This document shows, in pieces, positions 44,792-57,008 of a stretch of DNA of 64,000 bases. Each line of letters starts with the position of its first letter. The stretch's first letter is position 1. The notes under the pieces are model-generated. The model searched no databases. It was not told the origin of the DNA and was given only the letters and a program-made list of their open reading frames with translations. Source of the stretch: Massariosphaeria phaeospora. Lineage: Eukaryota > Ascomycota > Dothideomycetes > Pleosporales. The DNA lies in NCBI GenBank assembly GCA_011032825.1, contig JAADJZ010000001.1, positions 1,922,001 to 1,986,000 on the forward strand. Direction: 5' to 3'. The position numbers and the translations under genes are program-made.

Positions 44792-46983
44792 GGCGGATGA
44801 GGGCGAGGGTGGTGCAGACTGGACTGGCTGGGCGCAGGAAAGGGCAGCGAGCTGGTGGAGCTGAGTCGAGGGAAGTGAAGTGCAGGAGACGGCGGGCGAG
44901 AGTCGACTGAGTGCAAAAGCCAAGTACGGAGAATCGATGTGGTGTGGAAGGAGCGTAGGTGGTATGCAGGGCCGGCTGGGAAGGTGAGATGCGGTCAACT
45001 GGGTCAAGCACATCAGGCCACTCGGTGCCGGCTGGCCTTTGGCTTTATACACGCAGCCCACGCGCAGCTGCAATCCGAGTGTTGGAGGACATGCCAGATG
45101 CGTTATGCGGCTCAGCCACAGGCAAAAGCAACAGGCCTGCCCGCTGGACGACGACTGGCGCTGCCCTGGGAGCTCGCGGCCGGGCTCTCGAGTCGGAGAT
45201 TAGGAGCCGCCGTCTGTCGAGGCTCGAGAGAAGGCCTGAAGGCTGCGGGCCCACGAGTGGTGAGAGTGCAAATCAGCTCGCCGTGGCCCTGCGGCGTTGG
45301 CACCACACCAGTGCCGCATCGTCGCCAGCACGACTGCTACGACGAAGGCCCCCCCAGCAGCGGTGCGGAGCCGGGACAGGGCACGGCGGGTCAGACGGTA
45401 AGACAGTCAGACGGGCCACGGCAGGGCCGTGTCTTGGGCCTCCAAGCTGGGGCCTTGGGTGGTTGCAAGGTGCAGGCGTGTGGTTGCGGTGCCTGCAAAA
45501 CGTCCGGAGCAATCAGTCGGCGAACACCAGCTCTAGCGCGCCTGCCATCGATTAGCGAGCTGGCGGGCTCTCCTCTTCTTCGCGGCTTCGACGCTGCAGC
45601 AACAATGCAACGAGCCGGGCGTCCTGCGTCCTGCGTCCTGCGTCCTGCATCCCTTGAGATGTGAGACAGCCAGGGCGCAGTGTTCGGGGGTGCACGAGCA
45701 TGGTGGTTGGGTGGCAGCAACAGTGCTGGACATGAGAGTGGAGTGTCCCTCGTAGCCAGCAGGCGCGATGACGCAGCCTAGCCTAGCGGAGAGGGGGGCA
45801 GAGCTGCAGGACAGCAAGATCCGACGTCGTGTTGCGCGTCCTTTCGCCGTGGCTAGCTCAGCGAGTGCTGACTCCATCACTCTATCCGTGACTCCCACCC
45901 CCATCTCCACCGCCTGTTGTGACGCCGTGGCCAGCGCGGGGGCACGCACCCACGCACCCACACACCCACACACCCACCCACACACGTGGCGGCTGCACGC
46001 CCGTTGGCTCGCGCCCGAAGTGGTGGGTAGGGCTGACCGTGGATTGGTGCACTGCTGCTCTAGCCGACGCCATCTGATCCTCGGGCCCCAGCCCTGGGAT
46101 GCCCATCCTGTGCCGCCATATGGACGCTGCCGCTGCCGCTGCCGCTGCCGGCCGCCCTATAGAGACTGCCACCTCCTGGCCGCAGTAGGCGTGGACGGTA
46201 CTATAAGTGTCCAGTCGGGCCTTGTGGGCGTTGGGCTTGGGCTTTGGGCTTGACCCCTGACCGCACCTACGTACTGACCCATCCCGCTCTATCGCCGAAA
46301 AACGCCGTCCTTGGGCTCTCCCACCGGACTTCAAGTGGATCAGATAGATAGAGCATGAGTGGCATATAGCACCATCTCCAACACGTTGCTGCTGCCTGAG
46401 CCTTGGAGCATACCCTCTGCACGCCTGCACCAATCCGGTTGGGACTGCGAGTACGTATGCATTGTATGACCAACAGATACAGTGGGGGCGGCCCCTAGCG
46501 CTGCGGATCAGATACGGCAACATTATGCTTATCCCCACCTGCCTGCTTGTCTGGCCGGTAGAGTGCGAGTTGGGATAACTGCTCGCGGGCTAGAAATGGG
46601 CTTGTCGGAGCGACATGGACGGCCAAGCGCCGCAGCCGGATGCGCCTCCACGTGTCTTGCAACTTGCCCACAGGCAGGTGCTTGCTTCGTTGATAAACCC
46701 GATCCACGCCCTACGCCCCGTCTACTAACTCCCTCATACAACCATGCGGATGAAGGAGCATATATTAACCCAACCCAACCCTCCCACTGCGCTCCACGTG
46801 AGCAACACTCTCCCCACCCTAACCTAGCCTCGTATATACACTCATAGGTGGACCATATGCGACCAATCTGCTGCTCGACGACACCCAACTCCGGCTCCAC
46901 ACCAAACATCCCATCTATGCCGTCACTCTTAGACCGTACGTCTCACCGGGCCTCTATTCGTCCGCTTCTTCGACACCCCCTGT
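44792..46983. other. GC-rich interval with minisatellites
   Basis: 2.2 kb without a supported gene. Long GC-driven frames (44939-45664 on +, 45882-46538 on -) lack domains. Simple repeats: GTCCTGC x4 (45621-45648), CACACCCA-type repeats (45943-45985) and GCTGCC repeats (46126-46150). Confidence 0.55.
45621..45648. repeat. GTCCTGC x4 minisatellite
   Basis: Four perfect 7-nt units, GTCCTGC, in tandem. Confidence 0.9.
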
Positions 46984-48733
46984 TTACAGCTTTGCTATCA
47001 GCCTCTCCCGTAGGCTAGGTCGCTCCAACCCAGCGGGTCCGTCATATATATCCCTCTCCACAGCGCGCGCGTTGATCTGGTGATCTAGTGTCAGGCTGCC
47101 CGCATACTACTCAAACAGACAGCGGAGTACACTTACGTGGTGCATGCCCAGCTCGTCTACCCTTCCCACTCCGAGCAGCCGCATACAAGTTTCTGTTTCG
47201 GCCTTGAGGACTGTTGGCAGACGCGTCAGTTACCATTCACTCGCTTTGTACAACTCGACCTGAAACAGCCGGGGGTAGAGTTGGGCCGAACAACAAGATA
47301 TCGTGTTATGGTCTGATATGCACAACTTACTCTCGAGCACCCGCGCCACTCCTTCTTTCCCTCCTGCTCCGAGGCCGAACAAGGCCGGTCTTCCGATGCC
47401 CACTCCGCGCGCACCCAGACATAGCGCTTTTACCACGTCAGTGCCTCTCTTGATGCCGCCATCTATCCACACTTCGATCCGGTCAAACACTTCTGGACAA
47501 TACTTCCGTATCTCTAGCAGCGTGTGAACGGCTGGTGATGCCGTATCAAGCGCTCGCCCACCGTGATTCGACAGTATGATTGCCTTGACCTGGGGAGCAT
47601 GCAAGCTTGCTAGGTAAGCGTCCTCATGAGTCTGGATGCCTTTCAACACAATAGGCAGCTTCGTGTGCTGTGCTAGCCATGGTAGAGTCTTCTTCCACGT
47701 TAAATCTGCTGCAGTACCCCAGAACAGACTCTGGCCTACGCCCATCGCCTTGGCCGGACTCGGTGTTTTGGCATCAGAGCTCGTCTTAGAGACAGAAGCA
47801 TCTTCCTGGACAGCTGCACGTACGGGGAGATTTGCGCCAACATTCTTACTTCGTTCGTCGTGCTCGCGTTTTCCCGGGACAGGCGCATCCAATGTTAAGC
47901 AAATAAACTTAATCTGTGGTAGATTATTGATCCGCACCAACATCGCCTCGCTCTTCGCTCGCTCATTCTGAACATACAACTGCCAGCCGAAAACTTGATC
48001 CGGGTTTGCATCGGCAACGATCTGTTCTGGTGTCATAGACGCGTTTTGGGAGATGACTTGCATCGCACCATATTGCTCGCACGCTTGAGCTATTCCCCAT
48101 TCTCCGTCCGGATGAGCGAGTCGGGCCATGGCAGCGGGAGATACGTATATGGGAACTTTGACTTTGTGGCCGAGGAATGACGTTGAAGTGTCACAGTTGA
48201 CACAGTCTACAAACACTCTTGCTCGTAGAAGAATTTGTCGGTATACCTTATTGTTGAAAGTCTTTGAGAAGAGGTCATCGCTTGCCGAGTAATAATATGC
48301 CCACCCCTTTTGAGAGATCTGTTTTGTAGCAACCTCTTCGATATCATCTAGATTTAGCAGCGTATCTAAATTCACCGAGCCGTCCTGCACGACATCGCCC
48401 ATCTCCAGAGGGGACTTCTCAGTTGGCGGAAGGGTGTCCACATTGACTGTTCCAAGCTTTTGCTCCGGCTTGAGATTCTGCTCAAGGGTACCGGCGGGAT
48501 GTACGGGGTCATATTCTTGAGTTGCGTCTTTGCCGGCTAGTTGAAGGATAACTTTGCCACCGCCAGGGTGTTCCGATATGAACTCTGTCACGTCGTACAC
48601 GTCACCGTACAATACAACCCAGCAGCTTTCTGCTGTGTTGTGCGTCGCGACTACCGAGGCTATTAGACAATCCTAGATCTTCAATCCGATTTGAGGACAG
48701 CGAACCTTCCGCGTAGTCGAAAACCTTGGACAT
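46984..48733 (-). CDS. L-lactate dehydrogenase (cytochrome b2 type), no presequence
   Basis: Four exons: 48706-48733, 47331-48650, 47137-47210 and 46984-47076. They encode 504 residues; introns are 55, 120 and 60 nt. The N terminus is a cytochrome b5 domain: [21 protein letters not shown] with heme ligands His37 and probably His60. The FMN-dependent alpha-hydroxyacid dehydrogenase domain follows: [29 protein letters not shown] with catalytic His372, then [20 protein letters not shown] and GVGIGRP. The last two small exons restore the expected tail ([21 protein letters not shown], then [14 protein letters not shown]). The enzyme oxidises L-lactate to pyruvate and passes electrons through FMN and heme to cytochrome c. 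The protein begins directly with the b5 domain, unlike yeast Cyb2. It may therefore be cytosolic or use another acceptor. Other hydroxyacids remain possible substrates. Confidence 0.9.
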
Positions 48734-49398
48734 TATATAGTTCGTCAAGGCGCAATAAGGCAAGCAAGCAATTTGCAAGACGGAGCTATCTTTGCTCAAA
48801 TAGCAGATGTTAAGAGAAAGAGCGGGAACGAGTGAAGACAAGTAAAGACAAGCAACGGTAACGGAGCGAACGCCGACATCCTGAAGCTAAAAGTTCGAGG
48901 CGCGAAAGATCACGCGCCATGCGGGGTGACATCTCGGGGTGTTCATTGCCGACGACGCAGTCTACTGGAAGCTTGGCATGACGCTGTCAGCCGAATGGCG
49001 TCACGATCGCTTGGTTGGCAGAATACTGGCGATATTTGCATGTTCTTCTTCGATACCTCTAAAGCATATAACCTGTGCACAATGCGCGTTTCTGTGATAT
49101 TGATGGGTCTTAAGCCGTCCTTTTCCCTTTATTCACAGTTATCGAAAACAAACAAAACCACTACTCTTGGTCTCAAACAACCCAGATCAGCGCCGTCACA
49201 GACACGTAGCTCGTGCAGATATTGATGCAATCATGATACCATGCGAACATCTTTGATGCGTAAAGACTTCCTCAGCAATCCGGATGTCTCGCTTGCGTGG
49301 GAGGTGTGGCGCAGACATTTCATGCGATCCTCGGCCATCTAAGCTTGTCAACGCTTGAGCTCAATTGTCAACCACAACACAATACGGCTGAGTCCGCA
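48734..49398. other. Intergenic
   Basis: Promoter of the lactate dehydrogenase gene and 3' flank of HAM-2, both on -. No supported gene. Confidence 0.6.
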
Positions 49399-52300
49399 TC
49401 AATTTGACCAGCCTTCGACTTGCATGTCCCAACCCTCGAGCTCCGCATCATTGGCTACTTCGTCACCCCAGTCCATCTTCTCCAGCTCTCTTCTAAAGAA
49501 ATCCTGCTCTTCTTCAAGGACGCCGCTTTTGGATCCCATAGCCTCTGGATATCTCTTCAAGTTGTGCCAATGGGTCAACGCTCGCAGAGCTTGCTCCAGA
49601 GGAATGCTCTCATCAACTTCGGCATCGACATCACTGCCTGCTAGCCAGTCATCGCGGAGTTCAGGTCTGCAGTGTAAATATACAGCCGTAATGACACGCA
49701 TGTTCGACTGCCGCCACTTCCTGCCACAGTAAGGTACTTGGTTCTTGAAAAGCTTGAGCGTGTATAGACGAAGTTGAGGTTGGGGGACCTTTAGGCTCTT
49801 GCGGAGAAATTGCGACGATTTGTAAGATACAAGCATCAGATTGCGGTGAGCTTTGTTCTTGCATATCTTCTGCATGATGCGTAGATAATTGATCGAAGTG
49901 AAAAACGCTCGCCACGAAAAGTTGGTTATTGGTTCTTTGGGAAGCTCACTGGTAGGAAAGCCGAGCTCGTCGACTTCTGGTGGTTGAAGACCCGCCGATA
50001 GAGCTGGCTGTTCTGCTTGGGCCTCTGCCTCTAGTTCTGCTTCTTCAACTTCGACTTCCGTTTCTGCTTCTGGGTTCTCTTGCTCACCCCGGTGCATTCG
50101 AATCGGAGGCGGAACCGCATCATCGGAATCTGAGTCAGTCTCGGACTTGTCTGTGGTTTTTTCTTCTTCAATACCGATCTTCGAATGAGCGCGACAGAAG
50201 TAAAAGAAGCTAGTCCAGTCAGCACGCTTCACTTCTGTAAATTTAGTATAGATGCTTACTTGAGCTCCTCCTGCTCACATTTGGAGCTAACTACTTTCTC
50301 AATTTCCTGCAATTGCAAGAGTTTTAGTATCAAGGGGACATAACTGGAGTCGACCAGAAGTTGCGTGATGAACTCGAACTTTAGGATATCTAACAGTCCA
50401 GTCAACTCCCATTTCGTTTTCGGTAGAAGGACTATACTCACGAGAAACCTTGAACCATTTCAATAGCAAAATGAGAATCCCGGATACGGCCTTGTCGAGA
50501 ATCTCCTGAGTTCGCATTGTGTCTAGCTCTTCGTTCGTGGTTGCGGCACCACAATGGCCGTTGACACCGTTAGTGTCAGGTCTTCCTGCCGTGGTACCGT
50601 TTTGATTATCTTGAAATTGGAATACACTTTGAAGACCGTTTGGCCCATTCGCTTGAGTTACGAGCGCAGTGACGTGTGCTAGAATGGCCTTGATCAAGAC
50701 AATGATGACCGATTGGAAGAACGGCAGCGCTGTTCTCTGCGATAACGTCAATATATAAGATCGACCAAGAAGGTCGTATGACTGACGTAGGTTTCTTCTA
50801 CCAAATTCATTCTCTCCTCAGTACTTCCTGGTAAATGAGACGCCCCTTCGACGTCGCCCTCTTTAGGCTCGAGTGATAGACTGTCAGTTTTCATGTTTTC
50901 GTCCGTACTGGACCAGCCTCGTTCATATTTCATAAATTGTACACGTTCTTCCCATAGCTGTTTCATTGCGCTGGTAGCCCTCATTCGCGTGGAAAACAGC
51001 TCTGCTGCCTCTAGGATTGAGGCAGGGATGTCCGAACCCTCCCATTTTCTTCCAACCAACAAATCTTGCAGGTCGGTTGAGCCCTTACCGCCAAGATTGT
51101 TACTAGACTCATCTAACGGAGGGTATAGAAAGGGAAACAGTTGGTTCGTTTGGTAATTCTGCTTCTTGCCACCTTTTCCACCAGGCCCTACTGGCGATGG
51201 CGGAGGCGATGGCGCTGGTGTAGCAATATGCACCGGCTCATACAGGATGGAGTTGTTATTTCCGTTCATGTTTCCGAGTCCGGAGCCAAAGACATGATTT
51301 CCCGCAACCTTGCTTGGATGATTTCTAAGCGGAGGAAGTATGGAGTTGTTCTCCGGTTCAAGAGGAAAAAGTGGTGGTGGCGCATAGTAAGCTGGATATT
51401 TGGAGCTTATCTCCTGCCGAAACAGATGGTAATCCAGGGGAGAGGCAGTGATTATAGGCTGGCCTCGGGCATCTGCGGACTCGAGAGTTTTATCCTTGAA
51501 CGTATCTTTTGCCTTCTCTACCTCTGCAAGACCACCGAAACATACTAAGATGGTCTTCCACACAAGCAAGCAGACTTTTGTGAGCGGTAGGTGGATTGTG
51601 TCGTCCCAACGCAGTTTTGCGATAAGTTCCACTAACAATAGAAAAAGACCGGGTTTCTCCAGGGATAGTATCGCGCTTCTGAAGCTTAGGTCGCTTTGTT
51701 CCTTCTCTTCGACGCGTGCAACCTCGAGGACGACATAGACTGCGGTCATAGCACACCATACTTCGCGACGCTCCGCCTCTCTACCGTCGCGCGGAGCGTC
51801 AGGTTCAACATCCACTCCACAAGCCCGCAGGCAGGAGGCACGCAACGTGTCCACGATGACTTGTAGACCCCCACTGTCCAGGACTAATCGCACGTTCTTC
51901 CGGATTAAATGGACCTGTAAACCAGATCTCTCGTATGTTGGAATCGATGGACTGGTTGCAGAGTTCGCATTCTGTTGAGAGTCCGCATCACCGTTCCCAT
52001 CTGGCGTGGGGATACCAGCACTTTCATGCCAACATCCGAGAAGGACGTACACTAATGCTTCGAGTTTTTTAAGCCTCGATATAGGGTCCCGTTGCTTGAT
52101 TACACGATATAGAAACTGGAGAAACTCCGTCTGCTGTCCGCTGGTTGCCGTTGCCCATTCCATCTCCCCCGACTCATACGAAGAGCCATTGAGGCCATTG
52201 AAACTACCCCACTCGTGTGCAAATGAGGTTTGTGCCTTGAGAAGCATAGCCTGCTCCTCCACGCTGTAGGAAAACCATTCTTCGAGCTCGTCTTCGAAGG

Positions 52301-53078
52301 AAGACGCATCGTCGTAGGTAAACGCGTAGGGTGTAGCTGGAACTTTGGGCAAGTTGTTCACGAGTTGCTGTAATTGCATCGAAGACAACGCGTCAGCGGC
52401 TTGATTGGCATCGGGGGGCGGTGCGGGTGGCGCGGGTGGAGGGTAGTGTTGCGGCGCGGGCGTTGGGGGTGAGTTGTCTCGTCGAAGGCCTGGCCTTGTG
52501 GGAAGAGGTTGGCCGGCTTCGTCTTGTCGCATCGGCAGATTTGGACTGTCATCGAGCATAAGTCCCTGCTGCTCGACCGTGTCTAACGGAAGGTCCAGCT
52601 CTTCTGCGGCTTCTTCTTCCATACCCGGTATCTCACTGCTCGTGAGACCCAAAAGTTCGGCCTCATCTACCACTGGAGGCACAAGTGGCCGCTCCGGGAG
52701 GTCGCTGTTTGTCATTGCGGGTTGCTGCTCGACCGTGTCAGACGGAAGGTCCAGCTCTTCTGCAGGTGCTTCTTTTATAACTGGTGTCTCAGTGCTCGAG
52801 AGACCCCATAGTTCAGCTTCGTCTACCACTGGAGGCACGAGTGGCCGCTCGGGGAGGTTGCTGTTCATCATTGCGGGTCGCCTTTGGGAATCGAGCACGA
52901 GAGGGTATTTTCGGGGGTGACCACCATATTTGGGGTTGGAATTCACACCCAATACATGGTCGTTAACATAGCAGACATAGACGTCCCTAATGCTAGCAGT
53001 GCGTATGCAAGGGAGATCGCGGGGAGGCGTGAGGGGCGTGTTGTCCGAGCCGCCAAGCATTTGCGCCTCTCCAGCCAA
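49399..53078 (-). CDS. ham2: STRIPAK complex subunit HAM-2 / FAR11 (STRIP family)
   Basis: Exons 50787-53078, 50442-50736, 50260-50389 and 49399-50209 encode 1175 residues; introns are 50, 52 and 50 nt. After a Pro/Glu-rich N terminus comes the N1221-like region (FEDELEEWFSYSVEEQAML, RRVIKQRDPISRLKKLEALV-like helices). The DUF3402 region is rebuilt by splicing: RTALPFFQSVIIVLIKAIL, then ILLLKWFKVSHILKFEFITQ, then ITNFSWRAFFTSINYLRIMQ, and KSLKVPQPQLRLYTLKLFKN with YCGRKWRQSNMRVI. STRIP proteins scaffold the striatin-phosphatase-kinase complex. In fungi it controls hyphal fusion, sexual development and cell-cycle arrest, at the nuclear envelope and ER. Unusual: a ~53-residue segment (NLPERPLVPPVVDEAEL...TVEQQ) is present twice in tandem near residues 70-175. 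The first ~65 residues look poorly constrained, so the true start may be later or an intron may be missed there. Confidence 0.92.
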
Positions 53079-53901
53079 TGAACTCCATCAACACCACTAC
53101 CACACCCCTGCCATAATTCGTTTCCGATAAAGGCAGACTTTAGGTGCATTTTAGGTGCCTAAGGGATTTTAGCAATAGGCAGATAGTCTACCTCTATGCG
53201 TACAAAGTTCTATTGTATCTATACGGCTTGTAGAAGTAAAGAGGGTGTGGGGTGCGCATCGGAAACGAATTCTGCTATGGCGGTGCTACTTTCTACAGTA
53301 GCACACTTTCACTAGAGTGTCAGAGGCGCACTTCCTAGACTTATGGTTTCATTTATTTGTTGATGCTTATATGGAAAGATTCTGCTACAATGTCATAAGC
53401 CATCTTAAGAACGCGCGATAGTGCAAGTTCATTAAACTAAGCTGTAATTGATGCAATCGTGGTAAAGGACTGTACTTCATCAAATGATTCCCCACTCATC
53501 AAGTATGTGCAGTGAGAAATGGTCAAGGGATGAAAAAGACCTCCAATATTCCCCCAACCCTGCGATTGGGTTTACCATCACAAACCCCCAATGAAACCCC
53601 CAGCCCACATTGAAGCAAAGTAAAACGCCTACCGAGCGAGTGAGGCCATCGCTGAAGAACGCCGAAAAATCGGTAGCATATTGAGGAGGCAAAGAGGTAG
53701 AAAGTTAAATGAACATCCTCGAGATACATCGCCTGTAGCAGTCAACCGCCAGCTGGAAACATGCCGTCGTTTTACTGGAGCAACAGCTTCCGAGACACAT
53801 TATTTTACGCATAGAGACGCCGTTTGACCATCGACAACAAGACCGCGAAATCTACCTACCCTATTCAAGCGCTTTAGAATGGTGACTTGAGAAGTCTACC
53901 T
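53079..53901. other. Intergenic
   Basis: Promoter of HAM-2 and 3' flank of CBF1, both minus strand. Open frames at 53480-53729 have no supporting features. Confidence 0.6.
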
Positions 53902-54866
53902 TCAGTTTGAGCCGCTCTGCTCACCGTTGTTCTCGCGGTCTTTGACTTCATCAGGTACTATGCCTGCATCCTCGCATGCGCGCTTGTAGATTTGGCATTC
54001 GTCCCATGCTCGTTGGGCGTCGGCCTTGAATTTGTCGCAACTAGCGCTCAATTCGGTGATCGCTTGTTCCGTCAACAGCTTCTCAAGTGTCCACTTCTCG
54101 ATATTCTGCTGCTCGTTTTCCTTGAGCTGGGTGATGAACTGTACAGCACGCTGGAGAATGGAACCCTTGTTTTTCTCACAGCCAGGAACAATCTTTGCAA
54201 GCTCGTTAATGCCTTCGTTGATTGTCTCGCGACGGCGACGCTCGACTACAAATTGGTCAGCAGAGGCACGCCAAACCTGTTGTCACGACGACACTTACCT
54301 TCCTTGTGGTTGTCCCTTCGGACCTTGTGCCATTCCTCAGAGCCAACCTGGGGTTTGTGGGTAGAAGTACTTGGTGGAGATTCATTGGTGGTAGTTTGGC
54401 CGGACCTAGGTGTCTGTGTTGCGGCCTTCAAGGCCTCCAAGCTGAAATCCTGCATTCCAGTCTGCTGTTGTGGGTCACCCATACTGAACGCCGCGCCCTC
54501 TCCAGGTGAGGATTGCGGTTGAAATGAAAGTTCAGTTGCCTGAGGCACAGTCATCTGATGGTAGGCCAAGGCAGCAGCAGCAGTATCGCCCACGCTCGAG
54601 GTGGTGGTACCACCGGTCTGGTGGACGTTGAATTGTTGCTGCATATCGTCGCCGTTAGAAGCGTTGTGAGCGACGAGGAACGCAGTTGCTTGATCGGTCA
54701 GATCGTTCGAGCTTCCGGCGTTGTTGGTCCCAGGAGCGGGTCGGGATGTTGTTGGGCCTTGATCGCGTGTATCGCGCTTCCGCTTGTTCGTCGAGTGAAT
54801 TGAGTCGGAATGGGAGCCCAGGCCGGTCTTGCTCATGTCGGTTGGGTATCCAGCAGTGTCCGCCAT
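53902..54866 (-). CDS. cbf1: bHLH transcription factor CBF1
   Basis: Exons 54299-54866 and 53902-54245 (53-nt intron, GTAAGT donor, CTGAC branch, TTGTAG acceptor) encode 303 residues. The intron falls inside the basic region. Joining gives WHKVRRDNHKEVERRRRETI followed by NEGINELAKIVPGCEKNKGS and ILQRAVQFITQLKENEQQNI (residues ~177-245). His, Glu and Arg of HKEVERRRR are the residues that read CACGTG. The segment VGSEEWHKVRRDNHKEVERR is typical of CBF1/CP1. A helical extension follows. The N-terminal 170 residues are disordered and Gln/Thr/Ser-rich. In fungi CBF1 binds CACGTG in promoters (sulphur amino acid, respiratory genes) and in some yeasts centromeres. Several CACGTG sites occur in intergenic parts of this window, too few and untested to claim targets. 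Confidence 0.94.
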
Positions 54867-56256
54867 GTCCTAACTGTTCCTTGCGTGAGAAAGGCGCCCG
54901 AAGACCGTCCACAAACAATCGTACCTTATTCTGGGGAAAGACGGCCTTATCCAGTAGCTTATGGGCAAGTAGTGGTGCTCTGGAGACTATGCAGGCTGCC
55001 GCGACACAGCCGTTGGAAAAGTGTTGAGGCCAAGGGCGAGTGGTGAGTGCCTCGGCGCGGGGAGGGAGTGGCTTGGGCTAGTGCCGGAGGTCGAAGATGC
55101 AAAGCTGGGGATCTGGTGAAGCGGCACGTTGCCCACCAGTTCACGCACAGCTTGGACGCGGTGTCGCGGTAGCAATCAAACACCGACTGATGGCAGGCGA
55201 GGTTCTGGTGAATGGCAAACGTTAGCGGGTGCGCGAATAGAAGAGGATGCGCGAGGCAACGAGCATTCCAGCGCGCGGCCGGTTGGTCACAGCGATTGCC
55301 TGTCGCTGTGGGACGCAGCTGTCATTGCTCAAAGCGGAGCCGTCGTCGTCGTATCGTGTGAGTTGCTGGATCGTATACCGGGCACGACAGCGCCGTGCGC
55401 CGTTCCGTCCTGGCTACGCGCGCCCAAGAACGAGGGGATGCGACGCGCAAGAACGGACGCTGGAGATGGACGGACAGGGCCGCGACCGCTGCACGGCAGG
55501 CGCGACGGTCCCAGGCGACGAGAGACGTCGAAAACCCATCGGTGGCGGCGCGCAGAGGAGCAGGCGGGCTGGCAGCGCAACAACAAAACCAAAGACTTAC
55601 CGCGACGATCTGATGTTACTCGATATCACCTGACGACGCAAGCTTCGCGGGCGCAGGTGAGTGGCTGCCCAGGCGGTCCTCGCAACAGACGGGTGCTTGA
55701 AATCCGGGCTGTGGGTGAGAGGAGCAAAACAAAAGCATCCCTCGCGAGCAGACCAGCAGCGAGAGCGCGCAAGATATCGCCGGCTAGCAGCTATGGGGAG
55801 CGCAACGAGAATCGGTCACGTCTTCGAAATGGGGTGGGAGCGTGGAGTGGGTGATAGAGGGTCACATGGTCTCGGGGCACGGGGCCGCTTTATAACTAAC
55901 CGCACTGTTCGCTGCTTCCGCGACAAGGGTAGGCCCGACCTGACCCTGCGCCAATCAGACAAGCGCGTGAAGCCCCATGCCACGAACCTCCCCACCCCAG
56001 CCATCGAGATAGTCAAGCAAACCCCATCGTTGCCCTCGCACACACACCTACACACACACGGTCTCTCGACGACCGGCGCGGCCGCTGCACTGGCGACCTG
56101 CACGCGTTCTCCACGCCAAAGGGCCCATGTTGGACGATTCCGCCGCCGCCCGGCGCCGCCAACTTCTCATTGTGCGGCGGTTGAGCGCCCGCAGTCATAT
56201 CCAGTTGCTCTCCTTTGTTTGCGACTCCGGGCTGGCAACTTGCCTTCTTTTTCAAC
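54867..56256. other. GC-rich divergent promoter region
   Basis: 1.4 kb between CBF1 (-) and a small membrane-protein gene (+). Long frames (55129-55854, 55661-56299 on +) overlap one another in different frames and show no domains. A CA-rich tract lies near 56038-56061. No supported gene. Confidence 0.55.
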
Positions 56257-57008
56257 ATGTCTCGACTGCAGCCTCGAAGAACGCCAGGTGAGTACCTAGT
56301 GTATTTAATTCGTGCGTAGGCCTGGCCCCGACAAATCACGCGACTCTCCCATTCACGACGAGTTCATATGCAGGTCTGCGCTTGCTGCCGCCGGCATGTG
56401 ATCATCCCCACACGTCTTTGAGCCGACGGCAACCACGGTGCTCGATCGCAACTTCCTAACTTCAACCACCTAGAAAAAAAATTCAGCTCGCCCACGATGG
56501 CGTTCCTCCTCACCCAGAACTCCACACCACCACGAAACCACGAGCCTACACTACATCCTCTCATCCCAACCATGCAAGCTACATTCAGAAGATGTGTCGC
56601 CGCGAAGCCGTCCTCATTCATGCAAAACGCCGCACTCCGCGACCAGGAGATTGATCGATAAGTCCGTCAGTTCCCTTTTCCTAGCAGTAAGCACTCTAAC
56701 TGTGCTTTAACTTTAACTTCAACTTACATCTTTTAGAGTTGGTCTACACTGCAGTCTCCGGTGTCCTAGTCACAACTATCGCTGTCCTATACCAGCAAAA
56801 TAGAGGCAAGCTAGCGAAACAAGATGATGTCACGGTCGTCTCGGGAGCTGTAGCGAAGCTCACTACCACCGTCGAAACACTCGCCGATACCACCAAAGCA
56901 CTAGGGAACAAAGTCGAATCCCATGAACGGATCCTCAAGAATATCGAGTTACTTATGACAACGAGCTCGTTGGAAAGGCAAGCCAAGGAGATCGTCAAGA
57001 AGGAATGA
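56257..57008 (+). CDS. Small single-pass membrane protein with coiled coil (5' end uncertain)
   Basis: The 3' exon 56737-57008 is convincing. LVYTAVSGVLVTTIAVLY is a transmembrane helix. QQNRGKLAKQDDV and a ~60-residue coiled coil follow (GAVAKLTTTVETLADTTKAL, NKVESHERILKNIELL), ending VKKE. The exon begins after a pyrimidine-rich acceptor (CATCTTTTAG) with no ATG, so a 5' exon is required. The candidate 56257-56287 (MSRLQPRRTP) ends at CCAG|GTGAGT in phase 1, which matches the acceptor, and gives a 100-residue protein. Its 449-nt intron is long for this window, and a 5' exon elsewhere is possible. The alternative short frame at 56571 (MQATFRRC) ends before any usable donor. Size and topology would suit a mitochondrial or ER membrane protein. 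Family not recognised. Confidence 0.5.

Noticed and set aside
44939..45664. 241-codon plus-strand frame beside the zinc miniprotein
   Set aside because: Low-complexity, starts antisense to the region upstream of the miniprotein, contains a 7-nt minisatellite and no motif.
55129..56299. Two overlapping frames of 241 and 212 codons upstream of CBF1
   Set aside because: Different frames across the same GC-rich DNA, no conserved-looking blocks; treated as promoter region.
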